This document shows positions 10,812-20,297 of a DNA stretch of 49,919 bases, piece after piece. The stretch spans positions 1 to 49,919 of the forward strand of contig CAIVUX010000050.1 in assembly GCA_903909215.1 (NCBI GenBank), written 5' to 3'. The notes under the pieces are model-generated. The model had not been told where the DNA came from. It saw nothing but the letters and a program-made list of their open reading frames with translations, and did not search any database. The DNA comes from an uncultured Ferrovum sp. (GTDB taxonomy: Bacteria > Pseudomonadota > Gammaproteobacteria > Burkholderiales > Ferrovaceae). Position numbers and translations under genes: made by a program. Positions within the stretch are counted from its first letter, which is position 1. Each line of letters begins with the position of its first letter.

Positions 10812-13544
10812 GCGTTTCAGTTGTTCTTGTATTTGAGTCACCCCCACCACAAACCCCGCTAAGCGTTCACGCTCTTGCACCACCACAGGGGCCGGTGCAC
10901 GGTCCACAAAGGTGGGGTTCTGTAATTTGGCTTCTGTGCGCGCCACTTCAGCCCGCAGCTTTTCTAATTGCTTGGTGAGGCGCTCAGTCTCTGCCGCCAC
11001 ATCAATTTCAATTTTCAGCATTAAGCGAATGTCGCCCACGCGCGCCACGGGGGCATCGGCGTCGGGAAATTCACCACTCACCACGGTGACCTCCGACAAA
11101 CGCCCTAAGAATTGTAAATAACCTTCTAGACCTGCCAAAGGAGCTGTGGCACCCGCCAACAACACCGGCACGCGCTCACCGGGACCCACGTTCATTTCAG
11201 AGCGCAAAGTGCGGCAGGCATTCACCAAGTCTTTTAACAGCGCCATTTCAGCCACGGCCGCCGCATCTGTTTTTTCTGGTTGAGAGATGGGGTAGGGCTG
11301 CAGCATAATGCTGGGGCCGGTTTTGCCCGCTAAGGGCGCCACACTCTGCCAGAGCTCTTCTGTGATGAAGGGAATGATGGGGTGGGCCAAGCGTAAGGTG
11401 GCTTCTAACACGCGCACCAAGGTGCGTCTTGTGCCGCGCTGTACCGCAACATCTTTGGAGGTGAGTTGGGTTTTGGCCAACTCCACATACCAATCGCAAT
11501 ACTCGTCCCACAAGAATTCATAAATGGCGCGCGAGGCCAGATCAAAGCGATAGGTGCGAAAGGCTTCCGCCACGGCGGCTTCCGCTTCTTGCAGCCGGCT
11601 GATAATCCAACGATCCGCTACGGACAGCTTCACCGCATCGCTCTCGTTTAAACCGCAATCATGCCCTTCCACATTCATCAGCACATAACGCGTGGCGTTC
11701 CACAATTTATTGCAGAAGTTGCGATAGCCTTCGCAGCGTTGCAAATCAAACTTAATGTCGCGCCCGTGCGTGGCGAGGCTGGCAAAGGTAAAGCGCAGGG
11801 CATCGGTACCAAAGCTCGCAATCCCTGTGGGGAATTCTTTGCGCGTGGCTTTTTCTATCTGCGCCGCTTGTTTGGGGTCCATCAAATTACTGGTGCGCTT
11901 ATTCACCAAGTCTTCAAGCGCAATGCCATCAATCAAATCGATGGGGTCCAAAATGTTGCCCTTGGACTTGCTCATTTTCTGGCCCTGGGCATCGCGCACC
12001 AGGCCCGTGATGTACACCTCGCGAAAAGGCACTTCACCGGTGAAATGACGCGTCATCATCACCATGCGCGCCACCCAGAAGAAAATAATATCAAAGCCCG
12101 TGACCAATACGCTGGTGGGCAAGAAAGTGGAAAGCTCCGGTGTTTTGTTGGGCCAACCCAGGGTGGAAAAGGGCCAGAGGGCAGAAGAAAACCAAGTGTC
12201 CAACACATCTTCATCCTGGGTGAGGGCAGCCCCTCCTGCTAAGACCTGCGCTTCCGCCAAGCTCTCTGCCACAAACACCTCGCCGGCGTTGTTATACCAA
12301 GCGGGAATGCGATGGCCCCACCACAGTTGGCGGGAGATGCACCAATCTTGAATGTTGTTCAGCCAATGGTTGTAGGTGGTGGTCCAGTTTTCCGGTACAA
12401 AGCGGACGTCACCGTCTTTCACGACTTTGAGGGCATCCTTCGCCATGCCTTCCATGGACACAAACCATTGGTCCGACAACATGGGCTCAATCACCGCACG
12501 GGTGCGATCGCCACGCGGCACCATAAGCTTATGGGGCTTCACGCTCTCCAATAACCCTTGGGCTTCTAGGTCCGCCAGCACCGCTTTGCGCGCCACGAAG
12601 CGGTCCATGCCCTGATAAGGCTTGGGTGCGTTTTCATTTACGCAGGCATTCAGCGTAAAAATAGAGATGGGGGCCAAGTGATGGCGTGCCCCCACGGCGT
12701 AATCGTTAAAGTCATGGGCGGGGGTAATCTTCACGCAACCCGTACCAAAGGCCGGGTCCACATACTCATCGGCAATAATGGGAATGGTGCGATCGCACAG
12801 CGGCAAACGCACTTGTTGACCGATTAAATGTTGATAGCGTGGGTCTTCGGGATGTACGGCCACCGCCACATCCCCCAACAAGGTTTCCGGCCGCGTGGTG
12901 GCGACGATGAGTTCGCCCAAACCGTTTTCTAAGGGATAGCGAATCTGCCACATGTGGCCGTCTTCTTCTTCCGACACCACTTCCAGATCCGACACCGCGG
13001 TTTGCAACACCGGGTCCCAATTCACCAAGCGTTTGCCGCGATAAATCAGCCCTTCGCGGTACAGCTCCACAAACACTTTGGCCACCGCTTCGCTTAAGCC
13101 CTTATCCATGGTGAAGCGCTCGCGCGCCCAATCGCAGGAGCTGCCCATGCGGCGCATTTGGCGCGTAATGGTGGAACCGGATTCTTCTTTCCATTGCCAC
13201 ACGCGTTCTAAAAAGGCGTCGCGTCCCATGGTGCGGCGGTCTAATTTCTGTGCTTCCAGTTGGCGTTCCACCACAATTTGCGTGGCGATGCCCGCGTGAT
13301 CGGTGCCCGCTTGCCAGAGCGTGTTATGCCCCAACATGCGTTGGTAGCGTGTGAGGGAATCCATGAGGGTGTGCTGAAAGGCATGCCCCATGTGCAAGGT
13401 GCCGGTCACGTTCGGTGGCGGTAGTAAAATACAATAGGGTGCGGCACCAGCCTCCATAGAGGCTTTGAAGTAGCCTTCTGCTTCCCATTGGGGATACCAA
13501 CGGGCTTCAATGGCGTGGGGTTCAAAGCTTTTTTCTAATTCCAT
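10794..13544 (-). CDS. valS: Valyl-tRNA synthetase
   Basis: ValS charges tRNA-Val with valine. It is a class I synthetase with an editing domain. The product of 916 residues shows the HIGH-type motif as [10 protein letters not shown] near residue 50 and KMSKSKGN near residue 522. It ends in the coiled-coil C-terminal arm of bacterial enzymes (around [20 protein letters not shown]). The ATG at 13544 lies four bases after the holC stop, so it is the last gene of a pepA-holC-valS operon, the same order as in E. coli. Its last 18 bases overlap bepA on the opposite strand. Confidence 0.98.
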   Translation of the reverse strand: MELEKSFEPHAIEARWYPQWEAEGYFKASMEAGAAPYCILLPPPNVTGTLHMGHAFQHTLMDSLTRYQRMLGHNTLWQAGTDHAGIATQIVVERQLEAQKLDRRTMGRDAFLERVWQWKEESGSTITRQMRRMGSSCDWARERFTMDKGLSEAVAKVFVELYREGLIYRGKRLVNWDPVLQTAVSDLEVVSEEEDGHMWQIRYPLENGLGELIVATTRPETLLGDVAVAVHPEDPRYQHLIGQQVRLPLCDRTIPIIADEYVDPAFGTGCVKITPAHDFNDYAVGARHHLAPISIFTLNACVNENAPKPYQGMDRFVARKAVLADLEAQGLLESVKPHKLMVPRGDRTRAVIEPMLSDQWFVSMEGMAKDALKVVKDGDVRFVPENWTTTYNHWLNNIQDWCISRQLWWGHRIPAWYNNAGEVFVAESLAEAQVLAGGAALTQDEDVLDTWFSSALWPFSTLGWPNKTPELSTFLPTSVLVTGFDIIFFWVARMVMMTRHFTGEVPFREVYITGLVRDAQGQKMSKSKGNILDPIDLIDGIALEDLVNKRTSNLMDPKQAAQIEKATRKEFPTGIASFGTDALRFTFASLATHGRDIKFDLQRCEGYRNFCNKLWNATRYVLMNVEGHDCGLNESDAVKLSVADRWIISRLQEAEAAVAEAFRTYRFDLASRAIYEFLWDEYCDWYVELAKTQLTSKDVAVQRGTRRTLVRVLEATLRLAHPIIPFITEELWQSVAPLAGKTGPSIMLQPYPISQPEKTDAAAVAEMALLKDLVNACRTLRSEMNVGPGERVPVLLAGATAPLAGLEGYLQFLGRLSEVTVVSGEFPDADAPVARVGDIRLMLKIEIDVAAETERLTKQLEKLRAEVARTEAKLQNPTFVDRAPAPVVVQERERLAGFVVGVTQIQEQLKRLTARG

Positions 13545-13548
13545 GGGG

Positions 13549-13974
13549 TCAGGTCTTTTTGCTTAAATCGTGCGAGCGAATCTCAAATCCGCGATCGCGA
13601 TAAAAAATAAAACGCTCACGCGCACGGGCGCGGTCCGCGTCATCCAAACTGACAATTTCAATCAGTCGTTTAAACCTTGAAAAATATTCTGGGCGCTCGG
13701 GGTGTAAATTAATCAGCACCTCATCCGTGTGTGGCGTGCAACTGTTCGCATCAATGATGACCGGTGTAACAGACGCCAGCGCATGTTCCGCGCGGCAATG
13801 GGGCACAAAGCTGTGCACGTTGTGCGTCCACAGCGCTTCATCGATATGCGCCGCCGCCGTGGCATTGGCCGCACGAATCCATACCTTTAAGCCTTGCTCC
13901 CAGGCCTTGCCGGCCAATTGTAGGGCTACCGGTAATTTGTCCGGCACGTGGGTGTAGAAATCAATTTGCGTCAC
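13549..13974 (-). CDS. holC: DNA polymerase III chi subunit
   Basis: HolC (chi) binds single-stranded-DNA-binding protein and joins the clamp loader through HolD (psi). The 141-residue product begins [24 protein letters not shown]-like, which is typical of the family. It contains the conserved LWTHN stretch and the LINL segment. The start is a GTG at 13974, three bases after the pepA stop. An overlapping ATG at 13978 is out of frame. The position between pepA and valS supports the call. Confidence 0.95.
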   Translation of the reverse strand: MTQIDFYTHVPDKLPVALQLAGKAWEQGLKVWIRAANATAAAHIDEALWTHNVHSFVPHCRAEHALASVTPVIIDANSCTPHTDEVLINLHPERPEYFSRFKRLIEIVSLDDADRARARERFIFYRDRGFEIRSHDLSKKT

Positions 13975-13977
13975 GCA

Positions 13978-15462
13978 TTATCCTGCGCGGGTAATGAGGT
14001 AACGGCAGAACAAACTCACGGGGCGCCCAGTAGCGCCTTTCTCTTTGCCGCTCTTCCAGGCCACACCGGCGATATCCAAGTGAGCCCAGCGCATATTCTT
14101 GGTGAAGCGCGATAAGAAGCAAGCGGCGGTAATGCTGCCCCCGGCCCGTCCTGCCACATTGCCCACATCGGCGAAGTTGCTCTTCAGCCCTTCGTGATAT
14201 TCCTCCCACAGGGGCATGGGCCAAGCGCGATCAAAGGTGTAATCGCCCGCGGCTTTCAATTCACTACTCAATGCATCGTCATTGGCAAACAAACCCGCAG
14301 CTTCATTGCCCAATGCAATCACACAAGCCCCGGTTAAGGTGGCCACATCAATAATGGTGTCGGGTTTAAAGCGCTCGGAGTAGGTGAGGGCATCGCACAA
14401 TATCAGGCGCCCTTCCGCGTCGGTGTTGAGGATTTCAATGGTCTGACCCGACAGGCTGCGCACAATGTCGCCCGGGCGTGTGGCGTTGCCATCAGGCATG
14501 TTCTCGCAGGTGGGTACCACAATGGTTAGATTGATGGCGAGCTTCATTTCCGCCACCGCACGCATGGTGCCCAATACACTGGCGGCGCCACACATATCAA
14601 ACTTCATTTCATCCATTTCAGGAGCAGGCTTTAAAGAGATGCCGCCCGTATCAAAGGTAATGCCTTTGCCCACCAGCACAATGGGTTTTTTGGTTTTAGG
14701 AGCACCCGTGTAATGCATCACAATCAGTTTGGGCGCTTGACGACTGCCGGAGGATACGGCCAACAAGGAACCCATGCCCAACTTCTTCATGTCTGCTTCT
14801 TCTAATACGTCCACCTCCAACTTCCACTCTTTGCCCAGAGCACGGGCTTGCTTGGCCAAGTAGGAGGGTGTGCAGAGGTTGGGGGGCATGTTGCCCAAAT
14901 CGCGCGTCAGGTCCGTGCCATTGGCCACGGCTTCTGCGTTGGCCACAACGGTTTTGATTTTGGCGAGGTTGGCCTTAGCGGGCAGGCTTAAGGTGATGGT
15001 CTTAACACCATAGGCGGGGTCTTGTTTGTCCGACACGCGCGTGATGCGATAGCGCACATCGCGGGCTATGGTGACCAATTGTTCCACACGCCATTCCAAG
15101 TCACGCCCAGTGACGTCCAGTTCCGCCAAGCAGAGCAGGGCGTCCGCTATACCACTGCCATCTAAGGCACGCAGGGCCGCGCGCACCAAAGAGCGATAAT
15201 CGCGCTCGTTTACCGTCAACTCTTTACCCGTGCCCACCAACAGCACGCGCGGGGCCGCCACACCGGGCACGTTGTGAACCAGAAGGGTTTTGCCCACTTT
15301 GCCCGACAGGTCGCCCTGGCGCAGCAGTTTGACCAAATAAGCAGCGCTGGCGTCATTTAACACCTGGGCGCTGGGGGATAACTGTTGGGCTTCATTAACG
15401 GCGATGACCACGCAATGGGTGCGTGATTTTTCGGGGGATTGTGCTTTTATGCTAAATTCCAC
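13978..15462 (-). CDS. pepA: Leucyl aminopeptidase PepA (M17 family)
   Basis: PepA is a cytosolic di-metal aminopeptidase that removes N-terminal leucine and other residues. In some bacteria it also acts as a DNA-binding recombination accessory or regulator. The product is about 494 residues. The M17 signature NTDAEGRL is near residue 346, and the metal and catalytic stretch GKGITFDTGGISLKP lies earlier. I place the start at the GTG at 15462 (MEFSIKAQSPEK), which matches the family N-terminus and has GGAG nine bases upstream. An in-frame GTG at 15477 lacks a ribosome site. It is the first gene of pepA-holC-valS and is divergent from lptF across 94 bp. Confidence 0.96.
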   Translation of the reverse strand: MEFSIKAQSPEKSRTHCVVIAVNEAQQLSPSAQVLNDASAAYLVKLLRQGDLSGKVGKTLLVHNVPGVAAPRVLLVGTGKELTVNERDYRSLVRAALRALDGSGIADALLCLAELDVTGRDLEWRVEQLVTIARDVRYRITRVSDKQDPAYGVKTITLSLPAKANLAKIKTVVANAEAVANGTDLTRDLGNMPPNLCTPSYLAKQARALGKEWKLEVDVLEEADMKKLGMGSLLAVSSGSRQAPKLIVMHYTGAPKTKKPIVLVGKGITFDTGGISLKPAPEMDEMKFDMCGAASVLGTMRAVAEMKLAINLTIVVPTCENMPDGNATRPGDIVRSLSGQTIEILNTDAEGRLILCDALTYSERFKPDTIIDVATLTGACVIALGNEAAGLFANDDALSSELKAAGDYTFDRAWPMPLWEEYHEGLKSNFADVGNVAGRAGGSITAACFLSRFTKNMRWAHLDIAGVAWKSGKEKGATGRPVSLFCRYLITRAG

Positions 15463-15556
15463 GGTGTGTGTCTCCACTAAATAAGCTTGGGGTTGTAAAT
15501 CAATCGGAAATTATCCCGTTAAAGCCCTTTAAAAGTCAAAGAAACCCACCAAAAAC

Positions 15557-16666
15557 ATGATCTTCAGCCGCAGTCTACGCAAGGAATTCAGCCAAACCGC
15601 CCTGATGGCGTTGACGGTGCTGGTGGCTATTTTGCTCACCGTTACCGTGGTGAAGCTGTTGGGCTTAGCCGCAGGGGGCGCGCTGTCCGCAGACGCCGTG
15701 GCCGCCATGGTGGCTTTTGGCGTGCTGACCTACTTGCCGGTAATCTTATCGGCCTCGGTGTTTGCCGCGGTGCTCATGACCCTAAGCCGTTGTTATCGCG
15801 ACTCGGAAATGATTATTTGGATGAGTTCGGGGGTCAGCCTGACGCGCTTTATGGGGCCCGTGTTGGCCTTTGCCGTCCCCATGGCCTTGGTGGTGGGGCT
15901 GATGAGCGTGGTGGTATCGCCCTGGGCCATTGGCAAGAAGGCCGAGTATCAAACGCGTTTAGACAGTCGGGACGAGACCGCGCAGATTACCCCGGGCGTG
16001 TTTCGCGAATCCAAACAATCGGACCAAGTGTTCTTTGTGGATTCCATTAGCGAAAGCAAAGATAAGGTCTCTAACGTATTCGTGCAGTCCGTGCAGGACA
16101 ATAAATTGGGCGTGATTGCGGCCAATAAAGGGTTTGTGACCACGCACCCCAATGGGGATCGCTTCGTGGTGCTGCAGCAGGGGCGCCGCTATGAAGGCAA
16201 GGCCGGCACTACCCAATACAATTTAGTGGATTTTGATCAAGCAGAATTGCGTGTGGAGCAGCGCGGGGCCAGCTTAAGTGCCTTATCGGTGAAATCCATG
16301 AATGTGGGGCAATTGATTGCCAAACCCACCTTGGATGGTTGGGGGGAGATGCATTGGCGCTTGGGGTTACCCATTAGTTTGATGGTGTTGGCGGTGTTCG
16401 CCATTCCCTTGTCGTACGTCAACACGCGCGGCGGGCGGTCTTCTAACATGATTTTCGCGCTCTTGGCCTACATGGTGTACTACAACACCATGAGCATTTT
16501 TCAGGCCTGGGTGGTGCAGGGCCGCATATCCCCTTGGGTGGGGATTTGGCCCTTACATGCGCTTTTTTTCCTCTTGGCGCTGATGATGTTGTTGCGACGG
16601 CAGTGGGTTTGGTCCGTGCGCAACCTATTCAATGCTATAATTCAGCCCCTTCGGAGAGGTGGATGA
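15557..16666 (+). CDS. lptF: LPS export ABC transporter permease LptF
   Basis: LptF is one of two permease subunits of the LptB2FG transporter that extracts lipopolysaccharide from the inner membrane. The 369-residue product has the YjgP/YjgQ layout. Membrane helices occupy the first third, then a periplasmic beta-rich domain (around residues 130-260), then three helices. The ATG at 15557 starts MIFSRSLRKEF, typical of the family. Divergence from pepA is the conserved gamma/beta arrangement. lptG, which normally follows directly, is absent here. Instead the last 14 bases of the gene overlap the 5' end of tRNA-Ser. Confidence 0.95.
   Translation: MIFSRSLRKEFSQTALMALTVLVAILLTVTVVKLLGLAAGGALSADAVAAMVAFGVLTYLPVILSASVFAAVLMTLSRCYRDSEMIIWMSSGVSLTRFMGPVLAFAVPMALVVGLMSVVVSPWAIGKKAEYQTRLDSRDETAQITPGVFRESKQSDQVFFVDSISESKDKVSNVFVQSVQDNKLGVIAANKGFVTTHPNGDRFVVLQQGRRYEGKAGTTQYNLVDFDQAELRVEQRGASLSALSVKSMNVGQLIAKPTLDGWGEMHWRLGLPISLMVLAVFAIPLSYVNTRGGRSSNMIFALLAYMVYYNTMSIFQAWVVQGRISPWVGIWPLHALFFLLALMMLLRRQWVWSVRNLFNAIIQPLRRGG
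16636..16641 (+). promoter_or_regulatory. Candidate -10 box for tRNA-Ser
   Basis: A consensus TATAAT lies 11 bases before the tRNA-Ser 5' end, inside the lptF coding sequence. It is followed by a GC-rich stretch of the kind found at stable-RNA promoters. No good -35 box is visible at the expected spacing, so this is tentative. Confidence 0.4.
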
Positions 16667-16743
16667 GCGGTTTAAGTCGCACGCCTGGAAAGCGTGTTTA
16701 GGTGAATAACCTAACGCGGGTTCGAATCCCGCCCTCTCCGCCA
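16653..16743 (+). tRNA. tRNA-Ser (GGA anticodon)
   Basis: The gene folds as a class II tRNA with a long variable arm. The acceptor GGAGAGG (16653-16659) pairs with CCTCTCC (16733-16739), and the discriminator is G. The anticodon stem CACGC/GCGTG encloses CTGGAAA, giving anticodon GGA, which reads UCC and UCU serine codons. The T arm contains GCGGGTTCGAATCCCGC. CCA is encoded at 16741-16743. The 5' end overlaps the lptF stop codon. A terminator follows 40 bp downstream. Confidence 0.97.
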
Positions 16744-16783
16744 TAAGTACTTGAATACAAAGAGAATTTCATAAAACCCCGCC

Positions 16784-16810
16784 AAGCCCCACAGGCTGCG
16801 GGGCTTTTTT
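16784..16810 (+). terminator. Rho-independent terminator after tRNA-Ser
   Basis: The stem AAGCCCC (16784-16790) and GGGGCTT (16800-16806) enclose a nine-base loop and run into a T-tract (16805-16810). Confidence 0.85.
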
Positions 16811-16937
16811 ATGGCGCATTCTCTGCGGTAGGTTATGAGCCGTTTTTCAACGCCATTTCCAAAGTATTCTCAGTGGGCATTTAAAACGGTAGGTTGTGCC
16901 GTATCGACACGACACCAATACAGAGCGGTTTGCTACT

Positions 16938-17126
16938 TTAGAGTTGCGGAAAACCCAGCAGCTTGCGTTGTTCGTTCCAGTCGATGGGCAGAGGCAGATT
17001 GAGTTTGAGTGTTTCTGAGGTGAATTCTGCAGGATGGGTTCCATCCAGGATGGTTCTGATGATGTCTGGGGCAAGGCAGATCCGATAGATCATGCGGGTG
17101 ACGTGGGTATTGGAGATGCCTTCCTT
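16938..17126 (-). pseudogene. C-terminal remnant of a large serine recombinase
   Basis: Read on the minus strand, this stretch encodes about 62 residues ending in a TAA at 16938. They match the C-terminal end of recombinase-family proteins as I know it: an EGIS helix-turn-helix-like entry, CLAPDIIRTILDGTHPAE, then LPLPIDWNEQRKLLGFPQL just before the stop. The resolvase catalytic domain and everything before EGIS are missing. The frame ends abruptly at about 17126, where sequence from a fadE gene begins on the other strand. I infer a deletion scar left by a decayed integrated element next to tRNA-Ser. The 127 bp between the terminator and this fragment hold nothing I recognise beyond two copies of CGGTAGGTT (near 16827 and 16888). 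Confidence 0.7.
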
Positions 17127-17831
17127 GCTGATGTGTCCATGCTGGTACTCGGTGGAGACCTGAAGCGCCGTGAAAAACTATCCGCGCGTTTGGGGGACAT
17201 TCTCTCGCAAATGTATCTGGCCTCGGCAATCTTGAAGCGCTACCAGGATGAAGGACGGCAGCAGGCCGACGCACCGCTGCTCCATTGGGGCGTCTGGAAT
17301 GCGATGGCTCAGGCACAAGAGGCGTTTGACGGGCTTTTGGCCAACTACCCCAGCAAGGGGGTGGGCCGCTTCTTGTATAGGATTATTTTTCCCTTTGGTC
17401 ACCCCTATGTGGTGCCCTCCGATGAAATGGGGCGTCAAGTGGCGAAACTATTGATTGCACCATCGGCCACTCGTGATCGTCTTACGGAAGGTTGTTACAT
17501 TCCGCCCACCGCCGATGAGCCGGTGGGCGCCTTAGAACTGGCGCTTATTGCCACCATTGCTGCCGAGCCTATAGACGTCAAGGTGCGTGAGGCCGAGAAG
17601 CGCGAACTGTTTGCCGATAACCCATTGGCCAATGTGCGCGATATGGCTCATGCCGCCTGGCAACAGGGTGTGGTTAATGCCGAGGAATATGCCCTGCTGC
17701 AGAAACGGGATGAATTGCGTGACAAGGTGGTGCACGTGGATGATTTTCCATTTGACTATGATGTGAACACTGCGGCCCAGCGTCATGTAAGCGCAACCCA
17801 TACGGCTGCTCGTGAGGCGGCAGGCAATTAA
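17127..17831 (+). pseudogene. C-terminal fragment of FadE-type acyl-CoA dehydrogenase (DUF1974)
   Basis: FadE carries out the first oxidation step of fatty-acid beta-oxidation. Only its C-terminal domain (about 234 residues, from ADVSMLVLGGDLKRREKLS to the end) is present. It includes the recognisable SQMYLASAILKRYQDEGR, APLLHWGVWNAMAQ and HVDDFPFDYD stretches. A full enzyme is about 800 residues, so the FAD- and substrate-binding two-thirds are missing. An open frame extends upstream to an ATG at 17034. Those first 31 codons are antisense to the recombinase remnant and are not FadE-like. No ribosome site supports that start. The fragment sits 50 bp before the FadN-type gene, so the ancestral order was probably fadE-fadN-fadA. 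A small stand-alone DUF1974 protein is possible but unlikely to be catalytic. Confidence 0.8.
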
Positions 17832-17881
17832 CCTTGCGATGAAATTTTCTGGCAACAGTCAATATTAATGGGGGATGGGCA

Positions 17882-20263
17882 GTGAAAAGATTGATCGTAA
17901 AAAAAGCAGCCGTGCTTGGTGCCGGCACCATGGGGGCCCAAATTGCCGCCCATTTGGCCAACGCCAATGTGGAAGTGCTTCTGTTTGACTTGCCAGCCCA
18001 TGAGGCAGACAAAAGCGGCATTGTTATGAAAGCGTTGAGCGCTCTTAAAAAGCAGGAACCCGCACCTTTGGCAAGCCCCGATAACCTGCAACTCATTGAG
18101 GCCGCTAATTACGAGGAGCATCTGCCGCGCCTGGGTGAATGCGATCTGGTGATTGAAGCCATTGCCGAACGTATGGATTGGAAAAAAGAACTGTACACAA
18201 AGGTTGTGCCACACCTGGCCCGCCATGCGCTGATTGCTTCCAATACCTCTGGTCTATCAATCAACGAACTTGCAAAAATCCTGCCCTTGGATGTGCAACG
18301 GCGTTTTTGTGGCATCCATTTTTTTAATCCCCCGCGTTACATGCACTTGGTGGAACTTATTGCCACCCATTACGGTGACCCAGGCTTACTGGATCACCTA
18401 GAAACCTGGCTTACTTCACGTCTGGGTAAGGGGGTGATACGTGCCTTGGATACTCCTAATTTTGTCGCCAATCGAATCGGCGTTTTTTCCATACTGGCCG
18501 TAATCCATCACACCGCCCGACTGGGCCTTGGCTTTGATGAGGTGGATGCGTTGACGGGAGTAAGGGTTGGCCGCCCCAAGAGCGCCACCTATCGCACGGC
18601 CGACATGGTGGGGTTGGACGTTATGGCGCATGTGATAAAAACCATGCACGACACCTTGCCCCATGACCCCTGGCACAGCTACTTTGTTGCGGCGCCATGG
18701 CTGGCGGCGCTGATTGGGAAGGGCGCGCTGGGCCAAAAAACCAAGGCAGGCCTTTTCAAAAAAGTGGGTAAGGAAATTCTGGTGCTCGATCTTGCCCAGC
18801 AAGATTATCGCCCTGCCGGGGCCGAGGTGGACCCTGAGGTGGACGCCATCTTGAAACTCAAAAACCCCGCAGAAAAATTCATCGCGTTGCGCAATTCTGC
18901 GCATCCGCAAGCCCAGTTGCTATGGTCCAGTTACCGTGACTTATTTCACTACTGCGCGGTGCAGCTGGAGCATATGGCCGACAATGCCCGCGACATTGAC
19001 CTTGCCATGCGGTGGGGTTTTGGTTGGAGCTTGGGCCCCTTTGAAACCTGGCAAGTGGCGGGCTGGAAAAACATTACCCAAGCCATTGCCGAGGACATTG
19101 CCACAGGTCGGGCCATGAGCAGCACCCCATTGCCCCACTGGGTGTTTGAATGCGAAGGAGTGCACGCTCCACAGGGGTCATGGTCCGCAAGCGCCAAAAC
19201 CCTGCGCCCGCGTTCCGCCTTGCCGGTTTATCAACGGCAACTTTTTCCGGAAACGGTACTGGGCGAAGCCAAAGCAGATCGGGGTACCACGGTGTGGGAG
19301 AACGAGGGTGTTCGGCTTTGGACCCATGCTGCTGATTCTGGTATTGGCATTCTCTCCTTCAAAAGCAAAATGCACACCGTGGGCGATGAAGTACTGGACG
19401 GCCTTCTGGCGGCCATTGCCTTGGCCGAACAGCAGTTGGAGGGTATGGTGTTGTGGCATGAAGCACCCTTTGCCGTGGGCGCCAATTTGCAACAGGTGTC
19501 CCAAGCCTGTGCTATGGGGGCCTTCGATAAACTTGAGGCTACGGTGGAGAAATTTCAACGCACCTCTCAGGCGCTTAAATATGCCCAGATACCCACGGTT
19601 GCGGCGGTACAGGGTATGGCTTTGGGAGGCGGCTGCGAGTTTGTGATGCATGTCAGTGGACGTGTTCTGGCGCTGGAAAGTTACATTGGATTGGTGGAAG
19701 CCGGCGTGGGCCTGATTCCCGCCGGGGGCGGATGCAAAGAATTTGCCATTGCTGCCGCCCAACAAGCGGCGCGCACAGAAACGCCGGGGGAGGTGTTTCA
19801 TTTTCTGCAACCACCCTTCATGGCCATCGCTTTGGCGAAGGTGTCGAAGGGCGCCTTTGAGGCTGTGCGCGCAGGCTTTGCCAAACCCACTGACACCATT
19901 TTGTTTAACCACCACGAACTGCTTTATGTGGCACTTAAGGAGACGCGCGCCCTGGCTGAAGCGGGATATGTTCCACGGCTTAAGGCGCGTCAGATAACTG
20001 TGGCGGGACGCAACGGCATGGCTAACTTCGAGATGATGCTGATTAACATGAGAGAAGGCGGCATGATTTCCGCCCACGACTACCGCGTTGCCAAATCTGC
20101 CGCTACGGCCCTCTGCGGCGGTGATGTGGATACGGGAAGTAAGGTGGATGAAGAATGGCTTCTTACGGTGGAGCGCCGCGAGTTTATGCAGTTGTTAAAA
20201 ACCCCAGAAACCCAGGCACGTATTCAGCATATGCTGGAAACCGGCAAGCCTTTGCGCAACTAA
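17882..20263 (+). CDS. 3-hydroxyacyl-CoA dehydrogenase/enoyl-CoA hydratase, FadN type
   Basis: This bifunctional enzyme hydrates enoyl-CoA and oxidises 3-hydroxyacyl-CoA with NAD in beta-oxidation. The 793-residue product has the dehydrogenase first: a Rossmann GAGTMG at residues 13-18, and HFFNPPRYMHLVELI further on. The crotonase domain follows, with its oxyanion-hole region VQGMALGGGCEF near 576-587 and GLVEAGVGLIPAGGG after it. This order is the reverse of E. coli FadB and matches Bacillus FadN and many betaproteobacterial homologues. The start is a GTG at 17882 with a G-rich ribosome site upstream. The thiolase gene follows 34 bp later, forming an operon that originally also held fadE. 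Confidence 0.93.
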   Translation: MKRLIVKKAAVLGAGTMGAQIAAHLANANVEVLLFDLPAHEADKSGIVMKALSALKKQEPAPLASPDNLQLIEAANYEEHLPRLGECDLVIEAIAERMDWKKELYTKVVPHLARHALIASNTSGLSINELAKILPLDVQRRFCGIHFFNPPRYMHLVELIATHYGDPGLLDHLETWLTSRLGKGVIRALDTPNFVANRIGVFSILAVIHHTARLGLGFDEVDALTGVRVGRPKSATYRTADMVGLDVMAHVIKTMHDTLPHDPWHSYFVAAPWLAALIGKGALGQKTKAGLFKKVGKEILVLDLAQQDYRPAGAEVDPEVDAILKLKNPAEKFIALRNSAHPQAQLLWSSYRDLFHYCAVQLEHMADNARDIDLAMRWGFGWSLGPFETWQVAGWKNITQAIAEDIATGRAMSSTPLPHWVFECEGVHAPQGSWSASAKTLRPRSALPVYQRQLFPETVLGEAKADRGTTVWENEGVRLWTHAADSGIGILSFKSKMHTVGDEVLDGLLAAIALAEQQLEGMVLWHEAPFAVGANLQQVSQACAMGAFDKLEATVEKFQRTSQALKYAQIPTVAAVQGMALGGGCEFVMHVSGRVLALESYIGLVEAGVGLIPAGGGCKEFAIAAAQQAARTETPGEVFHFLQPPFMAIALAKVSKGAFEAVRAGFAKPTDTILFNHHELLYVALKETRALAEAGYVPRLKARQITVAGRNGMANFEMMLINMREGGMISAHDYRVAKSAATALCGGDVDTGSKVDEEWLLTVERREFMQLLKTPETQARIQHMLETGKPLRN

Positions 20264-20297
20264 ATGGTGTAAAACAAATTTTGCAAGGACTGTTTTT

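Noticed and set aside
13545-13556. Palindrome copy at the valS/holC junction
   Set aside because: Only the half GGGGTCAG is present, and the other arm is missing.
17034-17126. N-terminal 31 codons of a 265-residue open frame as part of a fadE-like gene
   Set aside because: These codons are antisense to a recombinase-like frame, have no FadE similarity and no ribosome site, so the frame is a chance fusion at the junction.
19178-20077. Long minus-strand open frame of 299 codons
   Set aside because: It lies entirely opposite the well-supported FadN-type gene and has no recognisable domain.
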